33,112 nt of DNA from CAZOOA01 sp964581355 (GCA_964581355.1 CAZOOA010000029.1:1-33112); one strand, 5' to 3'. Numbered from the stretch's first letter, positions 1-8,477 are shown. The notes: generated from the sequence alone by a model not told the origin. Made by a program: numbers and translations.

Positions 1-50
1 GCCCCACAGGATCCTAAGTCCTGCGCGTCTGCCAGTTCCGCCACGCCCGC
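1..50 (-). tRNA. tRNA-Leu (anticodon UAG), 5' part, cut by window edge
   Basis: Read on the minus strand from position 50, the sequence begins with acceptor strand GCGGGCG, T8 and a leucine-type D-arm (GGCGGAACTGGCAGACGC). It continues into an anticodon stem-loop whose loop reads CTTAGGA, giving anticodon UAG, which decodes CUA leucine codons. The long variable arm, T-arm and 3' end lie outside the window. A sigma-A-like promoter lies about 190 nt upstream on the same strand. Confidence is high for tRNA-Leu because of the D-arm and anticodon loop together. Confidence 0.93.
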
Positions 51-235
51 CTGTTAAATCCGTTATTATCGGAGTTTCCAAGTTAAAGGTTAGGTATAGT
101 ATCCATTCTGCCGCGTCAAATTGAAATCCTGTTGCGATAATTAGCGGTAAATCCTTCCCGGTAAACCTTGGCAAAATGGGAGTTCAAAAGTGATCTTTGT
201 GTAGCATTGAATACTTACGCACCTTAACCGTTTTC

Positions 236-264
236 ATTATAACAAAGACGTTATGCAAAGTAAA
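236..264 (-). promoter_or_regulatory. Sigma-A-like promoter, probably for tRNA-Leu
   Basis: On the minus strand a -35 box TTTACT (264-259) is followed by a 17-bp spacer and a perfect -10 box TATAAT (241-236). It points toward the tRNA-Leu at 50-1. The implied leader of about 180 nt is long for a tRNA operon, so an unseen small transcript in between is possible. Confidence 0.6.
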
Positions 265-292
265 CAGGGATACTAAAAAACGAGCCTAAGGC

Positions 293-313
293 AAAAAAAA
301 GCGATTCTCGCTC
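293..313 (-). terminator. Rho-independent terminator, minus strand
   Basis: Read on the minus strand, AGCGA-GAA-TCGCT (312-300) is followed by a run of eight T (300-293). The stem is short but the U-tract is strong. No minus-strand gene is visible just upstream of it, so the transcript it ends is unknown. Confidence 0.5.
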
Positions 314-390
314 ATAATTGTTTGCTGCTGCATAACAGGATAATACGGTTTATTGCACGTAATTTGCCCGGAGTTCATTGGTTTTTTTTG

Positions 391-430
391 ACGGGTGCTT
401 TTCTTTTTCGGAAGCGGGGCGCCCGTTTTT
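391..430 (+). terminator. Rho-independent terminator, plus strand
   Basis: ACGGGTGC (391-398) pairs with GCGCCCGT (419-426) with one G-U pair, and the stem is followed by a T-run (426-430). No plus-strand gene is visible between position 1 and this hairpin, so it may end a small RNA or a transcript arriving antisense through the tRNA. Confidence 0.5.
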
Positions 431-773
431 CATGTTTCAGGTAATTAGATTGTCATCAAGACCATAGACGACAAATTTTTTGCTTTTACCCGGCACAGCG
501 CGGCTGTTAATTTGAATATTTTTCCAAGTTTAAGAAAAATCATACTTTAGTATAATAGACATCTTTGCATGGAGGCTAATAAAATAATATAAGGAAAAGA
601 TTTGCAATTTCTATATTAGGCGATCAACCAAAGAGCGATGACACCCTGGCTGCGGATGGACGCCCGTCCAGAGTAAGTCGGCAACCTGACTCCGGTTGGC
701 CCGGTTTCTGATGAACTCGTGATAACTCAAGTACATTTCATGGCAATAATTCAGCAGGAAAGGAGGTGCAAAA

Positions 774-1313
774 ATGATGAAAAAAGTGTTGCTGGCGGGT
801 TTGCTTTGCCTGATGGTTTTTACTGTTTTCGGCTGTGGGGGGCCTTCAGGAAAAGTTTCTGAACTGGAGGAAAAAGCAGCGGAAATCGCCACTAAACTGG
901 AAGATGATTTGGATGAACTGGAGGAGCAGCTAGAGAGCGCTCAGTGGAGTGCTCAGGAGATTGTTCGGCCGTCGGAAGTAGAAGGGATGACTGAAGAATT
1001 AGCAGCAGTAGTTGATCATTTTATAGCTGAAGGAATCAATATAACAAATGTTGAGTCGGTAATGCTTAGCGGAGCTATGGGTGCAGAGGCCGGCATGTAT
1101 GTGTCAACTGATATCACATTTTTCGAGCTTTACCAGTTTGATCTGGATCAAGCTGATGAACAAACGTTGAATTACTTAGACAATCTGAATGAAGAGTATA
1201 ATTCACTGAATGGGAATATCGTGATGGCCCACCCGGATCGCTTTGATGAGTATGAGGAAGATTACTACACGGAAGCAGTAGAAGCAATTATTGAGGCATT
1301 TGAAAGTTTCTAA
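774..1313 (+). CDS. Hypothetical lipoprotein with acidic coiled coil
   Basis: Predicted 179-residue lipoprotein of unknown function, anchored outside the membrane. The N-terminus has two lysines, a hydrophobic core and a lipobox ending in VFGC near residue 21, so signal peptidase II processing is likely. Residues about 28-57 are rich in Glu, Leu and Lys with heptad-like spacing, as in a short coiled coil. The rest is acidic and resembles no family I recognise. The start follows a strong SD (AAAGGAGGTG, about 760-769). A second ATG is immediately adjacent. The RCC1 gene follows 33 bp later with no terminator between, so the two are probably one transcript, driven from a promoter near 551 with a long structured leader. 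The gene call is secure; the function is unknown. Confidence 0.85.
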   Translation: MMKKVLLAGLLCLMVFTVFGCGGPSGKVSELEEKAAEIATKLEDDLDELEEQLESAQWSAQEIVRPSEVEGMTEELAAVVDHFIAEGINITNVESVMLSGAMGAEAGMYVSTDITFFELYQFDLDQADEQTLNYLDNLNEEYNSLNGNIVMAHPDRFDEYEEDYYTEAVEAIIEAFESF

Positions 1314-1346
1314 TCAAATAATGCTCAAGAGGAGGGTTTTTCTTTA

Positions 1347-2948
1347 ATGAAAAAGTTGTTGCTGCAAAAGAAAAGATCAAGTCGTGGTGGCGTAAGGATG
1401 TTGATGGCGTTGGTTTTGGCCCTTGCCCTGGTGGTGGCACCGGCAGGAGTTCAGGCTGGTGTGTCTGACGGTGTTTACTCCTTCGGCAGCTACAGATACG
1501 GACAGCTGGGCCTGGGTGAAGCAAGCGTCATCCGCGCCCTTGATAGCACCATTCCCAACAGGATAGGGGGGACTTACATACCAGACTTCCCCGGTTTTGA
1601 AAACCCCAGGGACGTAGCCGCCGGCGAAAGCTTTTCCCTGGTCCTTCTCCAAAACGGGGATGTGTACTCCTTCGGAGAAACACGCCGTGGAGTGCTGGGC
1701 CACGGAGAGATGGAAGACCATTACTTGTTCGTCCCTAAAAAAATTGAAGGCATTGGCAAGGCTGCAGCCATAGGCGCTGGGAGATTTAGCTCCTTTATCA
1801 GCCTGGAAAACGGCGACCTCTACGCTTTTGGCGATGGGTCTTATGGAAGACTTGGGGTCGGCCATACCGGGCACGAACGTGTCCCTACCAAAGTGGAGGG
1901 TGTCAGCCATGTCGTGCAGATAGCACCCGGGGGCACGCACACCCTGGTCCTCCAGGCAAACGGCGATGTCTACGGATTTGGAACCGGCAGAGCAGCCCTT
2001 GGTCAGGGAGATAGCGGACCCAGCACATACTTGACTCCGGTAAGTGTACCTCTCCCGGGACCTGCCCTAGACATTGCAGCAGGCTGGTATCATTCCCTGG
2101 CGGTGCTGGAAAACGGCGATGTCTACGTTATTGGGTCGAACGCACATGGAAAGCTGGGGTTGGGGATCGATACAAGAACTTCAATCTATACTCCCGTAAG
2201 AATAGAAGGCCTTGGGCCGGCTAAAGCCGTCGCTTCATATGAAAGCACTTCCTTTGTCCTTTTGGAAAACGGCGACCTTTACGCTTTCGGCGAAAACGAT
2301 AAAGGCCAGTTGGGGCTGGGAGATCTGGAAGACAGGGATGTGCCTGTCAAAGTGGAGGCCTTAAGCGGGGTGGCCATGATCGAGGCCGGTAGGAATCACG
2401 CCCTGGCTGCCCAAGAAAACGGCGATGTCTACAGCTGGGGCGATGGTGGAGCCAGGCTGGGTCACGGAGATGCTACCGGTCTGAGAAGCACTCCTGCACT
2501 CATTGAAGGTCTTAAGGGAAATAACGCCCTGGCCCTTGCAGCAGGCACTGGTCATTCCCTGGTGCTAGTGGGCACCCCTCCCATCACCATCGAAATAGAC
2601 GGCCAGCTTTTACGCACCGATGTGCCGCCGGTCATCCTTGACGGAAGGACCATGGTTCCTTTGCGGGATATTTTTGAGGCTCTGGATACCGAGGTGGACT
2701 ACGATGCCGAGACGCGGGCCATTACCGGCACAACAGCTCAGACCAGTATCCAGCTTACGGTGGACAGCACCCAGGCCACGGTAAACGGCGAAGAAGTTAC
2801 ACTGGATGCACCGGCCACAGTTATGGATGGCCGCACCCTGGTGCCCGTGCGCTTTATCGCCGAAAGCACCGGCCAGGATGTGGGCTGGGAAGCCAGGACC
2901 AGGACGGTGTTAATCACCACAGAGGAAATAAGTAATATAGAAAAGTAG
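1347..2948 (+). CDS. Secreted RCC1-repeat beta-propeller with copper-amine-oxidase-N domain
   Basis: Predicted exported protein of 533 residues. A long signal peptide (residues 1-37, cleavage likely after VQA) is followed by seven RCC1-type repeats. Each repeat has a Tyr-X-phi-Gly core and a later LG.G turn (for example YSFGSYRYGQLGLG near residue 44 and YAFGENDKGQLGLG further on). Seven repeats make one complete propeller. From about residue 413 to 525 a copper-amine-oxidase-N type domain follows, with the doubled motif DGRTMVPLR and DGRTLVPVRF. This domain is common in exported clostridial proteins and is thought to act in wall or surface attachment; catalysis is not implied. The likely role is surface recognition or scaffolding, which is inference. 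It is cotranscribed with the lipoprotein upstream (SD GAGGAGGG). A terminator follows at 3078-3108. Confidence 0.9.
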   Translation: MKKLLLQKKRSSRGGVRMLMALVLALALVVAPAGVQAGVSDGVYSFGSYRYGQLGLGEASVIRALDSTIPNRIGGTYIPDFPGFENPRDVAAGESFSLVLLQNGDVYSFGETRRGVLGHGEMEDHYLFVPKKIEGIGKAAAIGAGRFSSFISLENGDLYAFGDGSYGRLGVGHTGHERVPTKVEGVSHVVQIAPGGTHTLVLQANGDVYGFGTGRAALGQGDSGPSTYLTPVSVPLPGPALDIAAGWYHSLAVLENGDVYVIGSNAHGKLGLGIDTRTSIYTPVRIEGLGPAKAVASYESTSFVLLENGDLYAFGENDKGQLGLGDLEDRDVPVKVEALSGVAMIEAGRNHALAAQENGDVYSWGDGGARLGHGDATGLRSTPALIEGLKGNNALALAAGTGHSLVLVGTPPITIEIDGQLLRTDVPPVILDGRTMVPLRDIFEALDTEVDYDAETRAITGTTAQTSIQLTVDSTQATVNGEEVTLDAPATVMDGRTLVPVRFIAESTGQDVGWEARTRTVLITTEEISNIEK

Positions 2949-3077
2949 TTACTACGGTTGATTAATTGAAGCTGGTAATATTTTCACATGTTTATAGGAA
3001 TTTGAAGGTTGTTTATAGAGCCAGGCCGAAGAACATACCCTGGAAAGAATCGAAAGTAGCGATTATCTTTATAAAAA

Positions 3078-3108
3078 AGCGTTAGCTGAGTACTGACGCT
3101 TTTTCTTT
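3078..3108 (+). terminator. Rho-independent terminator after RCC1 gene
   Basis: AGCGTTAG (3078-3085) pairs with CTGACGCT (3093-3100) with one G-U pair and a 7-nt loop, followed by a T-rich run (3100-3109). An A-run in front makes it potentially bidirectional. Confidence 0.75.
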
Positions 3109-3319
3109 TGCTGAGGCATTAAGGCATTCCCGGGTTTATCCCGTCTAACTTATTAATGTTCTGACACCGCCAGTAAGTTTATTTGTGTTTTTCACCGTTT
3201 AAAAACCCTGGCAGGCTTTGATGGTTTTTTGGGTTGCCGAAAAGATTTTTGTAGGTCCAATAAGTCAGTTCTTGTCGGGTTTTGTCAGGAAGGCCTGAGT
3301 GATGGAAAAAATGTTGGTA

Positions 3320-3348
3320 TTGAAAAAAAGATCAAAGCGGAGTAAAAT
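3320..3348 (+). promoter_or_regulatory. Sigma-A promoter for larA-like gene
   Basis: TTGAAA (3320-3325), a 17-bp spacer and TAAAAT (3343-3348) lie 56 bp before the start codon at 3405. Both boxes are 5/6 matches to consensus at ideal spacing. Confidence 0.7.
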
Positions 3349-3404
3349 AGTTATGTTTTTGAAATGTGGTTCGATTGATAAAAATTTGAAAGCGAGGGCA
3401 GGCA

Positions 3405-4661
3405 ATGCAGTTATATTACGGAAAAGAAAAGGCGGAATTAAGTCTTCCTGATGCAGCTCCCCGGAAGATATTACATATGCCGCATATTGAGCCCCTGAAG
3501 GACGCGGCCGAAACCATCAAAGAAGCACTGCGAAACCCTGTTGGATCTGTGCCTCTTGGGCAGTATGTGAACCCGGGGGACAGTGTCTGCCTGTTGGTTA
3601 ACGATTCCACCCGGGTGGCAAGGAGCGACTTTTTTCTGCCCATCCTGGTCGATGAGCTGGTGGAAGCAGGAGTTGCAGAATCCGACATTTTTATTCTATT
3701 TACCAACGGGACCCACCGGAACCTGGAACATGAAGAAATGGTGGAGTTGGTGGGGGAAAATACTGCCCGCAGGATCGCCATGTACAACCACGACTGTCAT
3801 GATGAAAGCAACCTGGTTTACATGGGAGAGACCTCCCGTGGAACGCCGATCTATTTAAACCAACAAGCTGCCCAGGCGGACAAGTGTATCCTGACAGGTA
3901 GCATTGTCTATCATTTCTTTGCCGGTTTTGGCGGGGGGCGTAAAGCCCTGATTCCCGGTGTGGCCGGCTATGATACAATTCGTGCCAATCATAGTTTGAT
4001 GATGGAAGAGCAGGCCCGGCTCGGGATGCTGGAAGGAAACCCTGTCCATGAAGACCAGCTGGAGGCAGCCAGGATGGTCGGTGGCGGGTTTTTGCTAAAC
4101 GTGGTGCTGGATGAAGCGAAAAACTTTTTGGCCGTGTTTGCCGGAGACATGGAGCAGGCTCATCTGCAAGGGTGCGAATTTGTTCAACAAGCATATGGGG
4201 TGGTTATCGATCAGTTGGCTGATGTAGTCATCGCCAGCTGCGGTGGTTATCCCAAGGATATCAATATCTACCAGGCGCAGAAGACCCTGGAAAATGCTGT
4301 GCAGGCCGTCAAGCCCGGTGGACAGGTGATCTTGCTGGCCTGCTGCCCGGAAGGGGTTGGTTCCGATATCTACGAGCAGTGGGCTCAAAAATATGAGACC
4401 ATGGAAGAAATAGGAGATGCGTTAAAGGCCAATTTTCAGCTTGGGGGGCACAAGGCCTATGCTGTATCCAGGGCCCAAAAGCTGGGGACGGTGTTCCTGG
4501 TATCCGGGCTCGACCCGGACAAGGTGCGTTCCCTGGGCTTTCTACCTGCCTCTTCGCTTCAAGAAGCGGTGGATGAGGTATACCGGGAAAAGGCGGAACT
4601 GCTTACCTATGTCATGCCCCAGGGCTCACTGGCAGTTCCAGAATTATCCTGTGATATGTAA
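3405..4661 (+). CDS. larA: LarA-family nickel-dependent 2-hydroxyacid racemase (DUF2088)
   Basis: Cytoplasmic 418-residue protein of the lactate racemase family, which interconverts 2-hydroxyacid enantiomers with a covalently bound nickel-pincer nucleotide. Family catalytic positions are all visible: NDSTR (66-70), THR with H104, VYH with H170, GGGRK with the cofactor-binding lysine K180, H196, and the QxxK pair Q290/K293. Spacing between H104, H170, K180 and H196 equals that of H108, H174, K184 and H200 in Lactobacillus plantarum LarA, as I remember them. The start has a purine-rich SD (GAGGGCAGG) and its own promoter. No larB, larC or larE lies in the window, so cofactor synthesis must be encoded elsewhere. 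The substrate is uncertain because LarA homologues act on several hydroxyacids. The TAXI transporter follows 250 bp downstream. Confidence 0.88.
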   Translation: MQLYYGKEKAELSLPDAAPRKILHMPHIEPLKDAAETIKEALRNPVGSVPLGQYVNPGDSVCLLVNDSTRVARSDFFLPILVDELVEAGVAESDIFILFTNGTHRNLEHEEMVELVGENTARRIAMYNHDCHDESNLVYMGETSRGTPIYLNQQAAQADKCILTGSIVYHFFAGFGGGRKALIPGVAGYDTIRANHSLMMEEQARLGMLEGNPVHEDQLEAARMVGGGFLLNVVLDEAKNFLAVFAGDMEQAHLQGCEFVQQAYGVVIDQLADVVIASCGGYPKDINIYQAQKTLENAVQAVKPGGQVILLACCPEGVGSDIYEQWAQKYETMEEIGDALKANFQLGGHKAYAVSRAQKLGTVFLVSGLDPDKVRSLGFLPASSLQEAVDEVYREKAELLTYVMPQGSLAVPELSCDM

Positions 4662-4911
4662 AATATAAGAAAAGCGAGAACAAAAAGAACAAAATAAACA
4701 ATATAACCGTAACGTTTCTATTTTCAGAGAATTCCTTTATATTAATAAGGTAGGTTATTCTGAAATAATTCTATCTCTATCCAAAATTAGCAAAGGGGGT
4801 GTTAAGAGGGGGGTATAGTAGAAAAGAAAGATTTTTAGTAGCGGAAGTATTTAACAAGTTTTGCCTGAGTAACAGAATTAATGCCTGAACCAATTTTTAA
4901 GGAAAAAAGGA

Positions 4912-6003
4912 GTGAAGGAAAGCGTGAAGAAAAAAGCAACCCTATGTATTTTGTTAAGTTTGTTACTGGTCTTCGGTTTTGTATTTGTAGGTTGTGGTGA
5001 TGATCCTGCCACGGATGCTCCGGCACCCGACGATGCCCCGGATGATGCCCCGGATGCACCTGATGAGCCTGCTGCCGATGTCCCCGACGACTGGCCCGGC
5101 ACAGTAACGCTGGGAACGGCTGGTGTTGGTGGTGTGTACTTTGTATACGGTGGCGGAATCGGAAGCATGATCGACGATATTGTTGGCGTTCCCACAGGAG
5201 TTGAGCAGACCGGCGGTCCGGCTGACAACATGATGCTGGTCCATGACGGAGCCATTGAACTGGGTATGATTACCATGGGTATCGGCTACGAAGGCTGGAA
5301 TGCGTTGGAAGGCACCGCTTTTGAAGGCGAAGAGCATGACAATGTCCGTGCCCTCTTCCCCATGTACAGCACATACTCCCAGTGGTGGGCCCACGCAGAC
5401 AGTGGGATCACTACCTTGCGCGACCTGGATGGCAAGCAGGTTGGCGTAGGCCCCACCGGCGGAACCCCGGGAACTTACCATCCCCAGATTCTCGAAGCAT
5501 TGGGTGTCGATGCATCCCCGGTATGGGGCGCGACTGGCGACCTGGTGGAAAGCCACGCGGACAGGCAGATCGATGCCAACAGCCAGGCGACGGGACTGCC
5601 CATGGGCGGCCTGCTGAGCTACGAAGCAACGGTTGGCGCTGACAATGTGGTTATGCTGCCTATCGAAGGAGACGACCGTGACGAAGTAATTGAAGCCATG
5701 CCCTTCTGGGTGCCCGGCACCATCCCGGCAGACACCTACGACTTCCTGGATGATGACCTGGAGACCGTCGTTGTCTTTAACTGGTTCATCGGCCACAAAG
5801 ACCTGCCCGACAGCCTGATCTATGAAATCGTCGATGCCGTGATGACCAACAATGACAGGGTTGTAAGTATCCACGAAGCCGGTAGGGAAACGGTTCCGGA
5901 AAATGTCGGCACTAACGACTTCCTGCCCCTGCATCCCGGCGCAGCCCAGTGGTTTGAAGATAACGGTTATGATGTTCCCGCAGGCGCACAGCCCATCGAT
6001 TAA
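4912..6003 (+). CDS. TAXI-family TRAP transporter solute-binding lipoprotein
   Basis: Extracytoplasmic substrate-binding subunit of a TRAP transporter, TAXI branch. A basic start, a hydrophobic segment and a lipobox FVGC (near residue 28) predict lipid anchoring. An Asp/Pro/Ala-rich linker (to about residue 60) precedes the binding domain. The binding domain opens with GTAGVGGVYFVYGGGIG and continues with a segment resembling EQTGGPADNMMLV, typical of TAXI proteins. GTG at 4912 has an AAGGA 8 bp upstream. GTG at 4924 also fits, with AAAGGAG in front and a more usual signal peptide beginning VKKKATLC, so the start is uncertain by four codons. The permease gene lies 154 bp downstream beyond a strong hairpin. 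Substrates of TAXI systems include glutamate and dicarboxylates, but none can be read from the sequence. Confidence 0.92.
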   Translation: MKESVKKKATLCILLSLLLVFGFVFVGCGDDPATDAPAPDDAPDDAPDAPDEPAADVPDDWPGTVTLGTAGVGGVYFVYGGGIGSMIDDIVGVPTGVEQTGGPADNMMLVHDGAIELGMITMGIGYEGWNALEGTAFEGEEHDNVRALFPMYSTYSQWWAHADSGITTLRDLDGKQVGVGPTGGTPGTYHPQILEALGVDASPVWGATGDLVESHADRQIDANSQATGLPMGGLLSYEATVGADNVVMLPIEGDDRDEVIEAMPFWVPGTIPADTYDFLDDDLETVVVFNWFIGHKDLPDSLIYEIVDAVMTNNDRVVSIHEAGRETVPENVGTNDFLPLHPGAAQWFEDNGYDVPAGAQPID

Positions 6004-6070
6004 TTTCTGTAATGTGAGATAATGAAACGTAAGTGGATCATGTTTAGTTGATAGGGTGTTTAAAAGAGTG

Positions 6071-6121
6071 ATAACCCTCCCACCCTCCACGCAAAAGCAG
6101 CAAAGAGGGTGGGGGGGTTAT
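6071..6121 (+). terminator. Intercistronic hairpin between TRAP binding protein and permease
   Basis: A 17-bp stem (6071-6087 with 6105-6121, one G-U pair) with a 17-nt loop lies between the two TRAP genes. It lacks a proper T-tract, so it more likely stabilises the upstream mRNA or lowers read-through than fully terminates. Its loop is nearly the same as that of the true terminator after the permease (8292-8341). Confidence 0.65.
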
Positions 6122-6157
6122 TAAACCAAGAAGAAAGGAGGCAGTCGGGAACAAAAA

Positions 6158-8248
6158 ATGACTGATCAAAACAACGAAAAATCCAAAAAGCAGCAAGAAC
6201 AGGACGATCTCGCCAATATTCTCACGCCGGAGCAGCTCAAACAGCTGCAGAGCATGGACGTGGATGAAGACGTGGAAACGGGAAGCCAGCGTGTATTCCC
6301 CGGGTTTATGGGCCGTGTTGTAACGATCTGGGCGGTTCTTACATCAGTCCTGCATATTTACTTCCTGGTGTTTAGCCCCATTGACCCGCTGCTTTTGCGC
6401 AGTATGCACGTTTTTACCCTTACCGTCCTGGGCTTTTTGCTGGTTCCCGGGTGGGCCAAGGCCAAGGAAAAGATTCACATGGTGGATTGGATCGGGATTT
6501 TGCTGGCCATCTATGTCTTTTCCTACATGGTCATTAACTTCCAGGACCTGATCTGGAGAATGCGGGTCAGGCCCACGGATGCGGACCTGGTCATGGTAAT
6601 TATTGGGGTTGTCATTGTCCTTGAACTGGCGCGCCGCTGCAGCGGTAATGCACTGTTGATTTTGGCCGGTGTTTTCATTGCCTATGCCCTTTTGGGGCAC
6701 ATGCTGCCGGGCTTTATCGGGCACAGCGGTTATGCGTTTCAGCGGTTTATGGGGTATATTTACAGCGACTATGGAATCTTTAGCGCTCCCATAGCCATCT
6801 CCTCCAGATATATAATTTTGTTTATTATCTTCGCTTCCTTTTTGCAGGTATCGGGGGTTGGGAAGTATTTTGTGGAATGGGCTTTCTCCATTAGCGGTGG
6901 AGCGCGGGGAGGCCCGGCCAAGGTGGCTATTATCGCCAGCGCGCTGATGGGGACCATGAACGGGACCTCGGCCGGTAACGCTGTGGCCACGGGCAGCCTG
7001 ACCATTCCATTGATGAGAAAGGTGGGTTATACGCCCAAGTTTGCCGCCGCCACGGAAGCGGTTGCTTCGGCCGGTGGCCAGGTCATGCCGCCGATTATGG
7101 GGGCTGGTATCTTTATCATGGCGGAAATTACGGGGATACCGTACCAGCGGATCATGATGGCCGGAATTATTCCTGCCTTGCTCTATTTTTCTTCGGCTTT
7201 CTTGATGGTGGACTACGAGGCGGTAAAGCTGGGCTTGATGGGTTTCCCCAGGGCGGCCCTGCCCAAGTTCGGTTATGTCATGAAGCGCAGCTTCCTCTTT
7301 ATCCCGGTGGCGCTGCTCTTCTACCTGCTGCTCACCGGTTGGTCCGTTATTATGGCCGGTTTTGTCGGTATTTGCAGCTGTTTTGTTGTTGGATGGCTCA
7401 ACGCCCTGATTACCAGGGATGTTACCAAGGGTGTTGACCACAAGAAAGTTATCAAGGGGCTTGAAGGTGGAGCCCGGGGTGCTATCCAGTTGATGGCCGT
7501 TTGTGCCGCAGCAGGGATTATTATGGGCGTTATTGCCCTGACCGGTATCGGTGTTAAGTTTGCCAACCTGCTCATGGGAATTGCCGGGACCAGCCAGTTG
7601 CTGGCTCTCGTCTTTGCCATGTGTGTGGCTATCCTGCTGGGGATGGGGATGCCCACGACAGCGGCTTACGCTATCGCGGCTTCTGTTTTGACCCGGGGCT
7701 TGATCGAAATCGGACTGCCGGTGCTGGTGGCCCATATGTTTGTTTTCTACTTTGCCTGTATTTCAGCGATTACGCCCCCGGTGGCCCTGGCGGCCTATGC
7801 CGCTTCAGGTATAAGCGGGTCGGATCCCATGAAAACGGGATACACCTCTTTCCGCTTGGGGATTACAGCTTATATTGTGCCCTTTATGTTCTTCTATGCG
7901 CCTGCCCTGATCCTGGGTAACATGGAGGAAGTTATGATGGTTCAGACGGTGCATATAGATGGTACAGATACGATAATGCAGCTAACTGTAACAACGGTGG
8001 TGCTCAGGACCCTGACAGCCCTTGTGGGTGTGTATGCGCTGGCTTCGTCGGTGCAGAAGTGGTACTTCGGCAAAATTCCTTTCCTTTTCCAGGTGATCCT
8101 GTTTGCCGCTGCGCTGTCCCTGATTACAGCCAGCATTTATGCGGATTTCGTTGGTTTCGGAATAATGGTTGCCCTGTTCCTGTACCAGCGTATGGCCAAG
8201 CAGAAAGCGGAAAAAGAAGTGGAAGCTCCTGTCACACCGGATGGCTAA
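6158..8248 (+). CDS. TRAP transporter permease, fused small and large subunits (4TM/12TM)
   Basis: Integral membrane protein of 696 residues that carries out cation-coupled uptake of the solute delivered by the TAXI binding protein. A hydrophilic, Gln/Asp-rich N-terminus (about 50 residues) precedes four predicted membrane segments equivalent to the DctQ subunit, then the DctM-like domain of roughly twelve segments. Conserved DctM-type stretches include GTSAGNAVATGSLTIPLM, GGQVMPPIMGAGIFIMAE and GMGMPTTAAYAIAA. Length agrees with the fused TAXI permease family, usually 650-700. The start ATG has AAAGGAGG 16 bp upstream, which is far; a closer weak CGGGA may serve instead. A perfect terminator follows at 8292-8341. 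Confidence 0.93.
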   Translation: MTDQNNEKSKKQQEQDDLANILTPEQLKQLQSMDVDEDVETGSQRVFPGFMGRVVTIWAVLTSVLHIYFLVFSPIDPLLLRSMHVFTLTVLGFLLVPGWAKAKEKIHMVDWIGILLAIYVFSYMVINFQDLIWRMRVRPTDADLVMVIIGVVIVLELARRCSGNALLILAGVFIAYALLGHMLPGFIGHSGYAFQRFMGYIYSDYGIFSAPIAISSRYIILFIIFASFLQVSGVGKYFVEWAFSISGGARGGPAKVAIIASALMGTMNGTSAGNAVATGSLTIPLMRKVGYTPKFAAATEAVASAGGQVMPPIMGAGIFIMAEITGIPYQRIMMAGIIPALLYFSSAFLMVDYEAVKLGLMGFPRAALPKFGYVMKRSFLFIPVALLFYLLLTGWSVIMAGFVGICSCFVVGWLNALITRDVTKGVDHKKVIKGLEGGARGAIQLMAVCAAAGIIMGVIALTGIGVKFANLLMGIAGTSQLLALVFAMCVAILLGMGMPTTAAYAIAASVLTRGLIEIGLPVLVAHMFVFYFACISAITPPVALAAYAASGISGSDPMKTGYTSFRLGITAYIVPFMFFYAPALILGNMEEVMMVQTVHIDGTDTIMQLTVTTVVLRTLTALVGVYALASSVQKWYFGKIPFLFQVILFAAALSLITASIYADFVGFGIMVALFLYQRMAKQKAEKEVEAPVTPDG

Positions 8249-8291
8249 AATCCCGGCGGAGCTCTTTGCTAAATAGACAAGTTTATACGGT

Positions 8292-8341
8292 CCCCTTGCC
8301 CTCCACGCCAAAAGCAGCCAAGAGGGCAAGGGGGCTTTTTT
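8292..8341 (+). terminator. Rho-independent terminator after TRAP permease
   Basis: A perfect 12-bp stem (CCCCTTGCCCTC 8292-8303 with GAGGGCAAGGGG 8322-8333), an 18-nt loop and a T-run (8336-8341). The loop closely matches that of the hairpin upstream of the permease. Confidence 0.88.
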
Positions 8342-8477
8342 ATCTTCATAACAGGGAAGGAAATACAGGGAAATGGGGAGAATTAGTTAAAGTCGCTGTT
8401 TTGTATCATAACATCCACGACTTACGGTCGAAGTGCTGGTTTCAACATCCTGCTCCTTAACCGGGGAGAGGGCGCAT

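Larger units (their letters stand above)
51..773. other. Intergenic region of about 720 bp
   Basis: I find no convincing protein gene here. It holds the tRNA promoter (236-264), a minus-strand terminator (293-313) and a plus-strand terminator (391-430). A perfect -10 box TATAAT lies at 551-556 with only a weak -35 (TTTAAG, 529-534, 16-bp spacer). After it comes a leader of about 210 nt to the lipoprotein gene at 774. Within the leader, CAACC (625-629) and GGTTG (694-698) could close a junction holding two hairpins: TGGAC/GTCCA (657-670) and AGTC/GACT (676-691). Confidence 0.5.
2949..3404. other. Intergenic region between RCC1 gene and racemase
   Basis: Of the roughly 455 bp, I can assign only the terminator at 3078-3108 and the promoter at 3320-3348. 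The segment between, about 3110-3315, shows no ORF with an SD and no structure I recognise. Confidence 0.5.

Noticed and set aside
4963..6090. Long minus-strand frame (375 codons) opposite the TAXI gene
   Set aside because: It is the antisense shadow of a recognisable gene whose codon bias keeps the opposite frame open.
6344..7735. Long minus-strand frame (463 codons) opposite the TRAP permease
   Set aside because: Antisense shadow; the His/Gln/Asn-rich translation is typical of reversed membrane-protein codons.
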